Below are positions 32,801 through 44,800 of a stretch of 64,000 nt of DNA, piece by piece (positions within the stretch are counted from its first letter, which is position 1; each line of letters opens with the position of its first letter). Source of the DNA: Nemertoderma westbladi (taxonomy: Eukaryota > Xenacoelomorpha > Nemertodermatida > Nemertodermatidae); assembly GCA_032718475.1 (NCBI GenBank), contig JAUCBJ010001861.1, positions 141,851 to 205,850 of the forward strand. Direction: 5' to 3'. The translations under genes were made by a program, and so were the position numbers. The notes under the pieces are model-generated. The model was not told the DNA's origin. It searched no databases and saw only the letters and a program-made list of their open reading frames with translations.

Positions 32801-35800
32801 ACATAACTATGTCAGGCTCAGTATGTACCAAATACACCATGTTTAGTTGAAACTCTCACACAGTTGAATGTTTGTTTAGTTGAAACTCTCACACAGTTGA
32901 ATGTTGAACATAACTATGTCAGGCTCAGTATGTACCAAATACACTATGTTTAGTTGAAACTCTCACACAGTTGAATGTTGAACAACTACGTCAGGCTCAG
33001 TATGTACCAAATTCACTATGTTTAGTTGAAACTCTCACACAGTTGAATGTTTGTTTAGTTGAAACTCTCACACAGTTGAATGTTTGTTTAGTTGAAACTC
33101 TCACACAGTTGAATGTTTGTTTAGTTGAAACTCTCACACAGTTGAATGTTTGTTTAGTTGAAACTCTCACACAGTTGAATGTTTGTTTTGTTGAAAGTCT
33201 CACACAGTTGAATGTTGAACATAACTATGTCAGGCTCAGTATGTACCAAATACACTATGTTTAGTTGAAACTCTCACACAGTTGAATGTTGAACATAACT
33301 ATGTCAGGCTCAGTATGTACCAAATACACTATGTTTAGTTGAAACTCTCACACAGTTGAATGTTGAACATAACTATGTCAGGCTCAGTATGTACCAAATA
33401 CACCATGTTTAGTTGAAACTCTCACACAGTTGAATGTTTGTTTAGTTGAAACTCTCACACAGTTGAATGTTTGTTTTGTTGAAAGTCTCACACAGTTGAA
33501 TGTTGAACATAACTATGTCAGGCTCAGTATGTACCAAATACACTATGTTTAGTTGAAACTCTCACACAGTTGAATGTTGAACAACTACGTCAGGCTCAGT
33601 ATGTACCAAATTCACTTACGCGATCTGCTCTTTCATTCCCACCGAGATTCACACTCACAATTAACCTGCTAAGAGCTGAATAATAGACCTGAAAATGTAG
33701 CTAATATTATTAATAGACAAGCTGGATTTCATCTGGCCTCATGTAATGTTTTAGAATTAGAATAAATTATTAAACTAAAATTTGCTTGTTTCTAATTAAG
33801 TTACTAATGTCCTTGTTTTCGTTACGATTTTAACATGCTAATTATATTGTGGAATTTAAAGTTGTCAATTTGAAACTTTTTATGCATCAATAGGACCAAA
33901 TTACAAACTATCAGACACCATCGAGAACAACAGACTCACACTAGACTTAACGTCCCGTCATTTCTTGTTCCTATTCCGTTTAAGCTAAAAATCAGCAGGA
34001 ATATACTATAACCATTAACTAGATATTTTTTGGAAGCACATTCGTCTGCAGTTCTCCAGTCTGCCGCTAGAGGGTGATATGAAAGTGAAAACCTTAAATG
34101 TCTTAGTTTATAATACGTTCAAGCTGAAACTAGCCAGATATGGAATGGACTACAGCGCTGCGCCTTTGTGTGAACGGTGATCCATCACATTTTGCTTATT
34201 ATTGCTATTGGCAAACTGTGTTTTTCGAGGTGTTTGTAATTTTACATGGATTATATAGGGAACTGTTCTAGGGGTCTTAACCTCGAATTATAAGTGGATT
34301 TTCACAAAAATAACTTATCTTTTATTGGCGCAATTGTAGGACTAATCCCATCACATGCGTAATTTTTATTGAAATTAATACCTCATATATCTCCAAACCA
34401 TGTACGCGTTTAGACCTTACTGGGTCTGTTCAGCGTGGTGTCGGATTCGAACCTCGGAACTCGAATTGGAAGCCGTGACAATTTGGCTTATAGACCTAAT
34501 TCATTAAAGTTAACAATTAACATAAATTTATCACACGTGTGCTACGCATAGGTCCCAATTCGTGTATTTGATATACTTATATCTCTGTATATAGCTATCA
34601 GTAGTGGGTCTATTTGGAAATTTAATTAATTAATTATTAATAAATTATAATTTTTGGGAAGTTTCGGGAAATTAGATGGATGGACATTAGTAACTTAGCA
34701 AGAAGTTAGCAAGGCCAATATTTAATGTACCTTGGAATGGAATGATTGGCTTGAGTAACCGTCTCGCGATGCTCTATAAACTAACTTCCATTGCTGTGTG
34801 AGATTCCCGTACCAAAGGCCCAGCTGCCGCTGTAGATGACGTCGCTTTCCTGACAGAATATCTGTATCGTGAAACATTCTACAACAAAAGAGAATAATTA
34901 TAGAAGCAAATCGAGTAGAAAATTAACTGGAACTCTACCGGTTGTTATGCGATGACCACACAATATGTTAAAACGTAATATGGTAACCAAAACAATGTAA
35001 GCAATCATAGATCAGCTGTCAGCAGTCGTGGGAAGGTTTCACTCCACAATGGAAGGCGCTTTCAGGAGGCTAATCTAGAGACTGATATCAGGGTGAAATC
35101 CATAAGAGGGAAAAAAAGACGCAAATATATCTTGGACCGAGTTGGGGTCGAAGGAAGAGAGATAACGTGAAGTTGTGCCTGTGGTTGGTTATGTTAACAT
35201 TAATTATTAATAACCTGTAAATTAATCGCGGTCTAATCCTTGGGTCTCCGGCTATGTTGCGTATTTCGATCGGAATCACTTCTAACTTGTACCGCTCCAA
35301 TGCGATCTCCTTGGGTATAAGTCGTGTCGGTTCGACCTCACCGGCAAACACATTGCTGTCGATAAGTAGAAAGCGAATCAACGGCAATACGTCGGTGAGA
35401 AGTTCCGACATTCGTATTCTGTTTTCGTCAGTCCAATGACTGGGATGGTTGTGAACCCCTTAAAGAAGAATTCGGTTACTCAGCTTAATGTTTTATTTTC
35501 TACAAGGATCTTTTGATCACAAATATATCGTTTTCTCCCCAACTCGATTAATGTTTTATTTTAGTTTCCTATCATGAAGATTTTTGGATTAGACATCGCC
35601 AAGTGGGATGAGTCCAGTAGACTAACTAACCTAACAGATGGGTAACCCATACCAGTACACTAACCTAACTGCTGGGTAACCCATCCCAGTACACACTAAC
35701 CAAACTGATGGGTAACCCATCCCAGTGCACTAAATTAACTGATGTGTAACCCATCCCAGTACACACTAACCTAACTGCTGTGTAACCCATCCCAGTACAC

Positions 35801-38800
35801 GCTAACCTAACTGCTGGGTAACCCATCCCAGTACTCTAACCTAACTGATGGGTAGCCCATCCCAGTACACTAAATTAACTGATGTGTAACCCATCCCAGT
35901 ACACACTAACCTAACTGCTGGGTAACCCATCCCAGTACACACTAACCTAACTGTTGGGTAGACCATCCCAGTACACTAACCTAACTGATGGGTAACCCAT
36001 CCCAGTACACTAAATTAACTGATGTGTAACCCATCCCAGTACACACTAACCTAACTGCTGGGTAACCCATCCCAGTACACACTAACCTAACTGCTGGGTA
36101 ACCCATCCCAGTACACTAACCTAACTGATGGGTAACCCATTCTAGTACACACTAACCTAACTGTTGGGTAACCCATCCCAGTACACACTAACCTAACTGA
36201 TGGGTAACCCATCCCAGTACACTAAATTAACTGATGTATAACCCATCCCAGTGCACACTAACCTAACTGCTGGGTAACCCATCCCAGTACACACTAACCT
36301 AACTGCTGGGTAACCCATCCCAGTACACTAACCTAACTGATGGATAACACATTCCAGTACACACTAACCTAACATATGGGTAAGACATCCCAGTACACTA
36401 ACCTAACTGATGGGTAACCAATCCCAGTACACACTAACCTAACTGATGGGTAACCCATCCCAGTACACACTAACCTAACTGCTGGGTAACCCATCCCAGT
36501 ACACTAACCTAACTGATGGGTAACCCATTCCAGTACACACAAACCTAACTGATGGGTAACCCATCCCAGTACACACTAACCTAACTGATGGGTAACCCAT
36601 CCCAATACAGACTAACCTAACTGCTGGGCAACCCATCCCAGTACACACAAACCTAACTGTTGGGTAACCCATCCCAGTACACACTAACCTAACTGCTGGG
36701 TAACCCATCCCAGTACATACTAACCTAACTGTTGGGTAGCCCATCCCAGTACACTAACCTAACTGTTGGGTAGCCCATCCCAGTACACTAACCTAACTGC
36801 TGGGTAGCCCCTCCCAGTACACTAACCTAACTGTTGGGTAGCCCATCCCAGTACACTAACCTAACTGTTGGGTAGCCCATCCCAGTACACTAACCTAACT
36901 GTTGGGTAGCCCATCCCAGTACACTAACCTAAATGATGGGTGGCCCATCCCAGTACACTAACCTAACTGTTGGGTAGCCCATCCCAGTACACTAACCTAA
37001 ATGATGGGTAGCCCATCCCAGTACACTAACCTAACTGATGGGTAGCCCATCCCAGTACACTAACCAAACTGTTGGTTAGCCCATCCCAGTACACTAACCT
37101 AACTGTTGGGTAGCCCATCCCAGTACACTAACCTAACTGTTGGGTAGCCCATCCCAGTACACTAACCTAACTGTTGGGTAGCCCATCCCAGTACACTAAC
37201 CTAAATGATGGGTGGCCCATCCCAGTACACTAACCTAACTGATGGGTAGCCCATCCCAGTACACTAACCTAACTGATGGGTGGCCCATCCCAGTACACTA
37301 ACCTAACTGATGGGTGGCCCATCCCAGTACACTAACCTAACTGTTGGGTAGCCCCTCTCAGTACACTAAACTATAACTCTTTGAGTTGATGCCCATATGA
37401 GGGATATTAGGCAAACATATGAGGCACGTTGAGCGTGACACTGTGAAACCAATGGAAGGGCCTCTGACCGAGCCATTAGCTGCTGGATGGTGTCTGTTTC
37501 CGCTCACTGCCAGAGTGGATAAATCTGTCTCCCTTTCCACGAGGGAGGATAATATATTGTTGGGGAACACGTTGGCCTACGTCTAAAGCTGCGGTCACGG
37601 CTGTCTGGGCACTCTGTGCAAGGAAAGGGATTAACTGGAAGTTGGGTTTGATCAGATAGCGTAATGCAGGTCTCCACATGTTGCACCCACAGGTATTAGT
37701 CCGAAGGACTCGTGCCCAAGGCTTCCTGTGGGTTCAGGTTCTGTCAGTCCGAGGGACCTTGTGCCTAAGGCGTTTTCCTGGATAGTATTTCGGGTAAATA
37801 GAGTGTGAGGGCTTGGATGAGTGCGCAAGCTGTCTCAGTCTCTAACAACTCCGAGGTGACCCCACAAACTGGTAGCAAACTGCGATGTAGCAACCTGCGC
37901 GTAAGTCGGTTTAACGTGCCACTTGGACAAGGACAGTGGTTAAATTGCGGCACCAGGATGTGAGGTATTGACTACACCTCCGCATTAAAGACGTTGACCC
38001 TTCGGGGAATCCCTCCATGATACTGAAGTAATGCGTAGAAAGTCCAACCGCCCACCTCCCTGTGGTAAGAGTTGGTAATAGGATTGGCACTCCTAGCAAA
38101 GCGGCGGCAATGGCACAAGGACAGAGGTGTTCATCCAACCATGGTAACTTCATTAGTTAACATGAGAGTCTATGTTGATATGGGAGTTATGCTCGGGGTC
38201 GTGTGTGTTTGGCTGCCCACTGAGTCCTACCCGTGGCTCAGTGGTCTACAGCCTCTCACATGTGGCCCCAGTCTCGAGCCGCGATTACTGCTGATAACCT
38301 ATAACCTAGCTGTTAGATTTACAGCTCTAGGCGGTCGTTGGATTAGATAGCTCCTCGCTTGGGGTCTACGGTTCGTGGTCACTGCATCATCCACGGTTAC
38401 GTAGTTAACTCGATTGCGGTCTGGCAAGAGTGACAGCCACACTTGCCCAGTCAGTAGAGCCAGTCAAGGGGGTCACATCTGTTGAATGGAACGTAGGGAG
38501 GTCCTGAGCTATAGCACACTGCCCTTTAAACACACCAGTGTGCACCTCCAACTGCAGTAGTAGCATATTGCCGACCTGCAATACGGTAATTCCAACGTAA
38601 AGCCGAGTCTGGTGAACTATGCTCCACTAGGGTTGACATCTGACCCACGCACTCAATGGGATCCTGCCATACCAGAGCACAACACTAGCTGGTATGCCCA
38701 TATGAGACACCGCATGTGGCAGCGAAATCTACACACCCGGAAACGACACCAACACCAACTGTGTTAAGGTGCATGTTTGGAAGCGTGTCGAGGGGCGGAG

Positions 38801-41800
38801 CGTATACCAGGTGAAATTCGAGTGCTCTTAGTAACGGCAGGTGGCTCTGCCGTCGTTCTGACGGTTTGGCAAATCAGGGGAACGGCGGTGAGTAACTATG
38901 ACTCTCTTAAGGTGGCCCATCCCAGTACACTAACCTAACTGTTGGGTAGCCCCTCTCAGTACACTAACCTAACTGTTGGGTAGCCCATCCCAGTACACTA
39001 ACCTAACTGTTGGGTAGCCCATCCCAGTACACTAACCTAACTGTTGGGTAGCCCATCCCAGTACACTAACCTAACTGATGGGTGGCCCATTCCAGTACAC
39101 TAACCTAACTGTTGGGTAGCCCCTCCCAGTACACTAACCTAACTGTTGGGTAGCCCCTCCCAGTACACTAACCTAACTGATGGGTGGCCCATCCCAGTAC
39201 ACTAACCTAACTGTTGGGTAGCCCCTCCCAGTACACTAACCTAACTGATGCGTGGCCCATCCCAGTACACTAACCTAACTGATGGGTGGCCCATCCCAGT
39301 ACACTAACCTAACTGATGGGTGGCCCATCCCAGTACACTAACCTAACTGATGGGTGGCCCATCCCAGTACACTAACCTAACTGTTGGGTAGCCCATCCCA
39401 GTACACTAACCTAACTGTTGGGTAGCCCATCCCAGTACACTAACCTAACTGTTGGGTAGCCCATCCCAGTACACTAACCTAACTGTTGGGTAGCCCATCC
39501 CAGTACACTAACCTAACTGATGGGTGGCCCACTGCATTACGGCTCTCCATATGTCTTCTTCCTCTAACCCAATCTCATCCGCTTGAATCAACGTGATTAG
39601 CGCGTCTTTAGAAAGGCAATTCCATGAAGAATTGGGGCCAATAATATTATGAATGTTTTTGTAAATAAACTTTATGATATGATCAACCATTGTATTCTCT
39701 ATTGTCGGCATACATGATCCTAAATTATAAATCAGTTTCACTTACAATAAATTAGGACTAATGTGTCCCTAATGTAATCACGTACTACTACTACGTAGGC
39801 ATGCCTACATGTGAATAGAGTAAAACATAAAAATAGAAAAATACATTAAATAGAGTAAAATATTGAGTAGAATAAATTGAACTGGAGTATTTTACTATAT
39901 TGCTTTCATATAATTTGGGCTTCAAATTATTGTACTCTTCAACAAACTGATGATGCCTTACTCAATGTTAAAATAATATAGTGTTCTCGAATATTTATTG
40001 CGTAACTAAGAGAGTCGCTTAACTACATAAACCAATAATGGATTGGATATTGAGTTCCGTTTTAGACTTCGCCTTTTGACTGTGTGAATGGATTTTGATC
40101 AAATTATGTGCAACCATTTTCTCAAATGCTCTTTCAACAGATGCAATTCAATTTAAGTATTTCCACCAAAAATATTTACTTTTTCGCCGGAAAAAAAGTA
40201 AAATTAATGCGAATCTATGGGTAACTTTTCTTCCCTATGGAAATAGTCCTTCTTTTCCTCCCGATTTTCGCATATATCCCGGCGAAAAAGTAATCAATTT
40301 AAGAATAATAAATATTATTAATGCATTTTATGGCGACTAATTTGTAATAATTAAAAGCTATAATACAATTTATTTTTTAATAAAGTAAAAACAAGTAAAA
40401 TCAAGTTCGTGTGTTTAAAACCCAATCGACGCTGTAAAGAAAAGTTGTATCGATGGGAGAAATTTACCGCGTCGAAAATTCTTAAAATATCTGAAATAAG
40501 AAATAATAAACCTATTGAAAAAATTTATATTTATATCATGACCTATACTAACCTACCTTATATCATAATAATACTGTAGCCAATATAGGAGAACGTATAC
40601 GCGCAAGGTATTATTTGTTAACCTGCTTGTCCTGTAAGTTTCATAGCAGCTGTAAGTAGATAACAGGCGTTCGCAGTATTCAGCATGGACAACATGTGAC
40701 GCTCACAGGCTGAGTACAAATCTGGTATACCCAATTCTTGCGAGAGACCCAGACAGTTGAACACGTTGCTGTCCGTTACAGATATAATGCCTAATATAAA
40801 TATAGAAATAACGTCAGAATATAAATAATGCCTTTATTACCGAGTTATAGAGGATACAAAATGGATCTTTATAATATCCTGTCCATAAAGTGTGCCACTT
40901 ATTAAGTTCCACCTTGGTGTAGTTGTTACAATGAATTTACAACTTTAAGGAGGTTCGATCCCAGCATTATTGGGGCAAGGGACTTTTCGTTTCGATACGA
41001 ATGCTATAATAGGGCCTAGAGCCTAGACAGGGCGGATATCTGCCTTGCACCATTAAATGGTAGCTAAATGGGTAGGCCTACCTACCAGTTTCCACTGGGT
41101 CGACCTTCTTTTATGGGTAGACCGCACTGGAAATACGTCGTCAGAATCTGTACGTAATCCTGGGGCGGCCGTATGCTTAGATGTAGTATAAACTATGGTA
41201 GTTCAATCTTGGTAGTTCTATCTAGACATAGTACTAACTTCGCGAGTAAGAACTAATGATATGCCCAGTCAATTTGTCAATAATAGTACTATCTAAAGTA
41301 CGAACTACACCGGTAAAATGAACTTTTGTGGAATAGTGCCTTAATTGAGGTATCTCCACCCCCACGCCTTCCCCCTAAGTTGCCTACAAAACATAATTGG
41401 ATATCTCAAAATTTGAAAGAAAGACTCCACGACCAGCTAGCTAATGGGTCATTGAATCTTCATTTCAGCTTCCATGATTTTTCTGCTAAAAGCGTTTGAT
41501 AGAGAAAGTGCCGGACTTCTCGTTGATATTATTATTACACCAGTCACACCGCAGTTATTCCTAGTCTATACTGGGATTTGTTGTTTCGATAGAAAGGTGA
41601 ACTAACAATAAGGATTCCAAATGTCTAAATACATATGAATTTCGTTGAAAGATCGTTGAAATAATGGCGTTCGAAAGTTGCCTCTTTGGCATGGATGTGA
41701 GCAAGATCTTCTGCATCCATTAAATTATCAAACATTAGTGTCAGTGACTGAACATATGAACAAGTTCAAACTACCATAGTATGAACTACCCTAGTAACTA

Positions 41801-44800
41801 CCCCTAGTACGAACTAAGTTGTTAAGAACCGAGTTAACTTATCTGAGATCCACCCCCACCAACAAGGGCAACCTAACACTATTTGGATCCTTTCGTGGAA
41901 TCTCACTGATCTCGATTGCTGCAAAGTTATACAATAGAATTATATTAAATCGCATTAGGGATCCCATTGAGAAACTGCTCCGTGGAAATCAGAATGGAGC
42001 CCATTTTGGCACTTAGACGGATAATTGAAGAGTTATCAAAAAAGAAAGACAGGCATCTGGCTGTTATCTTTGTTGACTTCTTCAAGGCCTTTGATTCAGT
42101 CTCTCGCTCACGTATATTCAGCATACTTTCATTATATGGGATTCCTGATGAAATTATTGCAGCAATCAGATCAGTATACGATGGTTAGACAACATTTGTG
42201 TCTACTGTTGACGGTAACACAGAACCATTTGAAGTGTTATGGGGCGTCCTCCAGGGAGACACACTTGCACCATTCTTGTTCAATAATTGTGGTTGATTAT
42301 GTTCTACGCATGTCCTTAGATCATCATAATGATGACTGGGTGATGATAACTCCAACTACTGGCTCCAGAAGTCGAGGAAATCCTGCCAAGTTCAAGTACC
42401 TAACTGATCTAGACTTTGCTGATGACTTAGGAGTACTCTCAGAATCACTAGGGAGTCCATTCTGGGCAAACAATTTTATTTCTTTACAGAAACTTGGAAC
42501 TGAGCCTACTCTTAACTTTCGAGAAAATAATTTTCACAGTGCTTTCTCCAGACAAGCAGTTATCCTAAAATGGCGCCTAAATATTATTTAACCTCTATTT
42601 TCTTTTCTTTCTTACATCCATTACTAGCTACTTTAGCTAATGACCAATCAAAATGCTTTCAGTCTTACTGTAGCGAAAAGCTAAACTAAAAACTCATTAC
42701 ATGATTCTAGTAATGTACTAAATCTTTGGGAAATAACGAAACTAGTTCAATGTCATCAGCATATAAAATGTTTTTAAAATTGTTATCTATACCATTGAAC
42801 ATGGCACCTTATAAACATTATTGACACATTTCTTATTTTGAGACAAGTGCCCCTGTTGCTTCCATTAAGATTGTATTAACCTACCTGTATACATATACCG
42901 TAGCACAATCTTAAACACATTAGCCGAGTACCCAGGTTGCGTCACTTTGAGGTATTTGTGAGGAGATTGCGACAGGTTTTGCAACATCTCATTCTTGTAC
43001 ATCTTATATTTTCGGCAGCGAGTGTAAACTATTAATCTAATAATAAATAGCAAAAATGAAATAAGAATAAAATAGCCACATGCTAACGGTAGGTCTTCGT
43101 GCTGATGGTCGGTTTCCGTGCTGACGGTAGGTCCTTGTGCTAATGGTAGGTCTCCGTGCTGATGTTAGGTCCTCGTGCTGACGGTAGGTCCTTGTGCTAA
43201 TGGTAGGTCTCCGTGATGATGTTAGGTCCTCGTGCTGACGGTAGGTCCTTGTGCTAATGGTAGGTCTCCGTGCTGACGGTAGGACCTTGTGCTAATGGTA
43301 GGTCTCCGTGCTGATGTTAGGTCCTCGAGCTGATGGTAGGTCCTTGTGCTAATGGTAGGTCTCCGTGCTGACGGTAGGTCCTTGTGCTAATGGTAGGTCT
43401 CCGTGCTGATGTTAGGTCCTCGTGCTGACGGTAGGTATCCGTGCTGACGGTAGGTCTCCGTGCTGATGTTAGGTCCTCGTGCTGACGGTAGGTATCCGTG
43501 CTGACGGTAGGTCCCCGTGCTGACAGTAGGTATCCGTGCTGACGGTAGGTCCTCGTTGTGACGGTAGGTCCTTGTGCTGACGGTAGGTATCCGTGCTGAC
43601 GGTAGGTCCTCGTTGCAACGGTAGGTCCTCGTGCTGACAGTAGGTCTCCGTGCTGACGGTAGGTCCCCGCGCTGACAGTAGGTATCCGTGCTGACAGAAG
43701 GTCCTCGTTGTGACGGTAGGTCCTTGTGCTGACGGTAGGTATCCGTGCTGACGGTAGGACCCCGTGCTGACAGTAGGTATCCGTGCTGACGGTAGGTCCT
43801 CGTTGTGACGGTAGGTCCTCGTGCTGACAGTAGGTCTCCGTGCTGACGGTAGGTCCTTGTGCTAATGGTAGGTCTCCGTGCTGACAGTAGGTCCCCGTGC
43901 TGACAGTAGGTATCCGTGCTGACGGTAGGTCCTCGTTGTGACGGTAGGTCCTCGTGCTGACAGTAGGTCTCCGTGCTGACGGTAGGTTCTCGTGCTGACG
44001 GTAGGTCCTTGTGCTAATGGTAGGTCTCCGTGCTGACGGTAGGTCCTTGTGCTAATGGTAGGTATCCGTGCTGACGGTAGGTATCCGTGCTGACGGTAGG
44101 TCCTTGTGCTAATGGTAGGTCCTCTAGCTGACGGTAGGTCCTTGTGCTAATGGTAGGTCTCCGTGCTGACGGTAGGTCCTTGTGCTAATGGTAGGTCTCC
44201 GTGCTGATGTTAGGTCCTCGTGCTGACGGTAGGTATCCGTGCTGACGGTAGGTCTCCGTGCTGATGGTAGGTCCTAGTGCTGACAGTAGGTCTCAGTGCT
44301 GAAGGTAGGTCCTTGTGCTGACGTTAGGTCTCCGTGCTGACGGTAGGTCCTCGTGCTGACGGTAGGACTCCATGCTGACTGTAGGTCCTCATGCTGACAG
44401 TAGGTTTCCGTGCTGACGGTAGGTCCTCGTGCTGACAGTAGGTCCTCGTGCTGACGTTAGGTCTCCGTGCCGACGGTAGGTCCTTGTGCTGACGGTAGAT
44501 CTCCGTGCTGACGTTAGGTCCCCGTGCTGACAGTAGGTATCCGTGCTGACGGTAGGACCTTGTGCTGATGGTAGGTCCTCGAGCTGACGGTAGGTCCGTG
44601 CTGACGGTAGGTCCTCGTGCTGATGGTAGGTCTCCGTGCTGATGGTAGGTCCTCGTGCTGACGGTAGGTCCTCGTGTTGATGGTAGGTCCTCGTTGTGAC
44701 GGTAGGTCCTCGGTAAGTCCTCATGGTGACGGTAGGTCCTCGTGGTGATGGGAGGTCCTCGTGGTGACGGTAGGTCCTTGTGGTGACGGTAGGTCCTCGT

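Noticed and set aside
26895-33617. CRISPR-like alternation of repeats and spacers
   Set aside because: The 'spacers' are the same 41-bp sequence each time, the host is a eukaryote, and there are no cas genes.
34060-34085. CTCF-like site 'CCGCTAGAGGGTG'
   Set aside because: A single short match in AT-rich intron DNA is not enough support.
38881-38912. A true 28S rRNA gene fragment from a displaced rDNA unit
   Set aside because: Only about 32 bases match and upstream sequence is not 28S; the match stops at the R2 cut point and the flanks carry a target duplication.
35625-39535. Telomere-like array, from 'CTAACCTAAC' motifs
   Set aside because: The unit is about 35 bp with only one such motif and matches the exon 5 junction; it is not a TTAGGG-type telomere.
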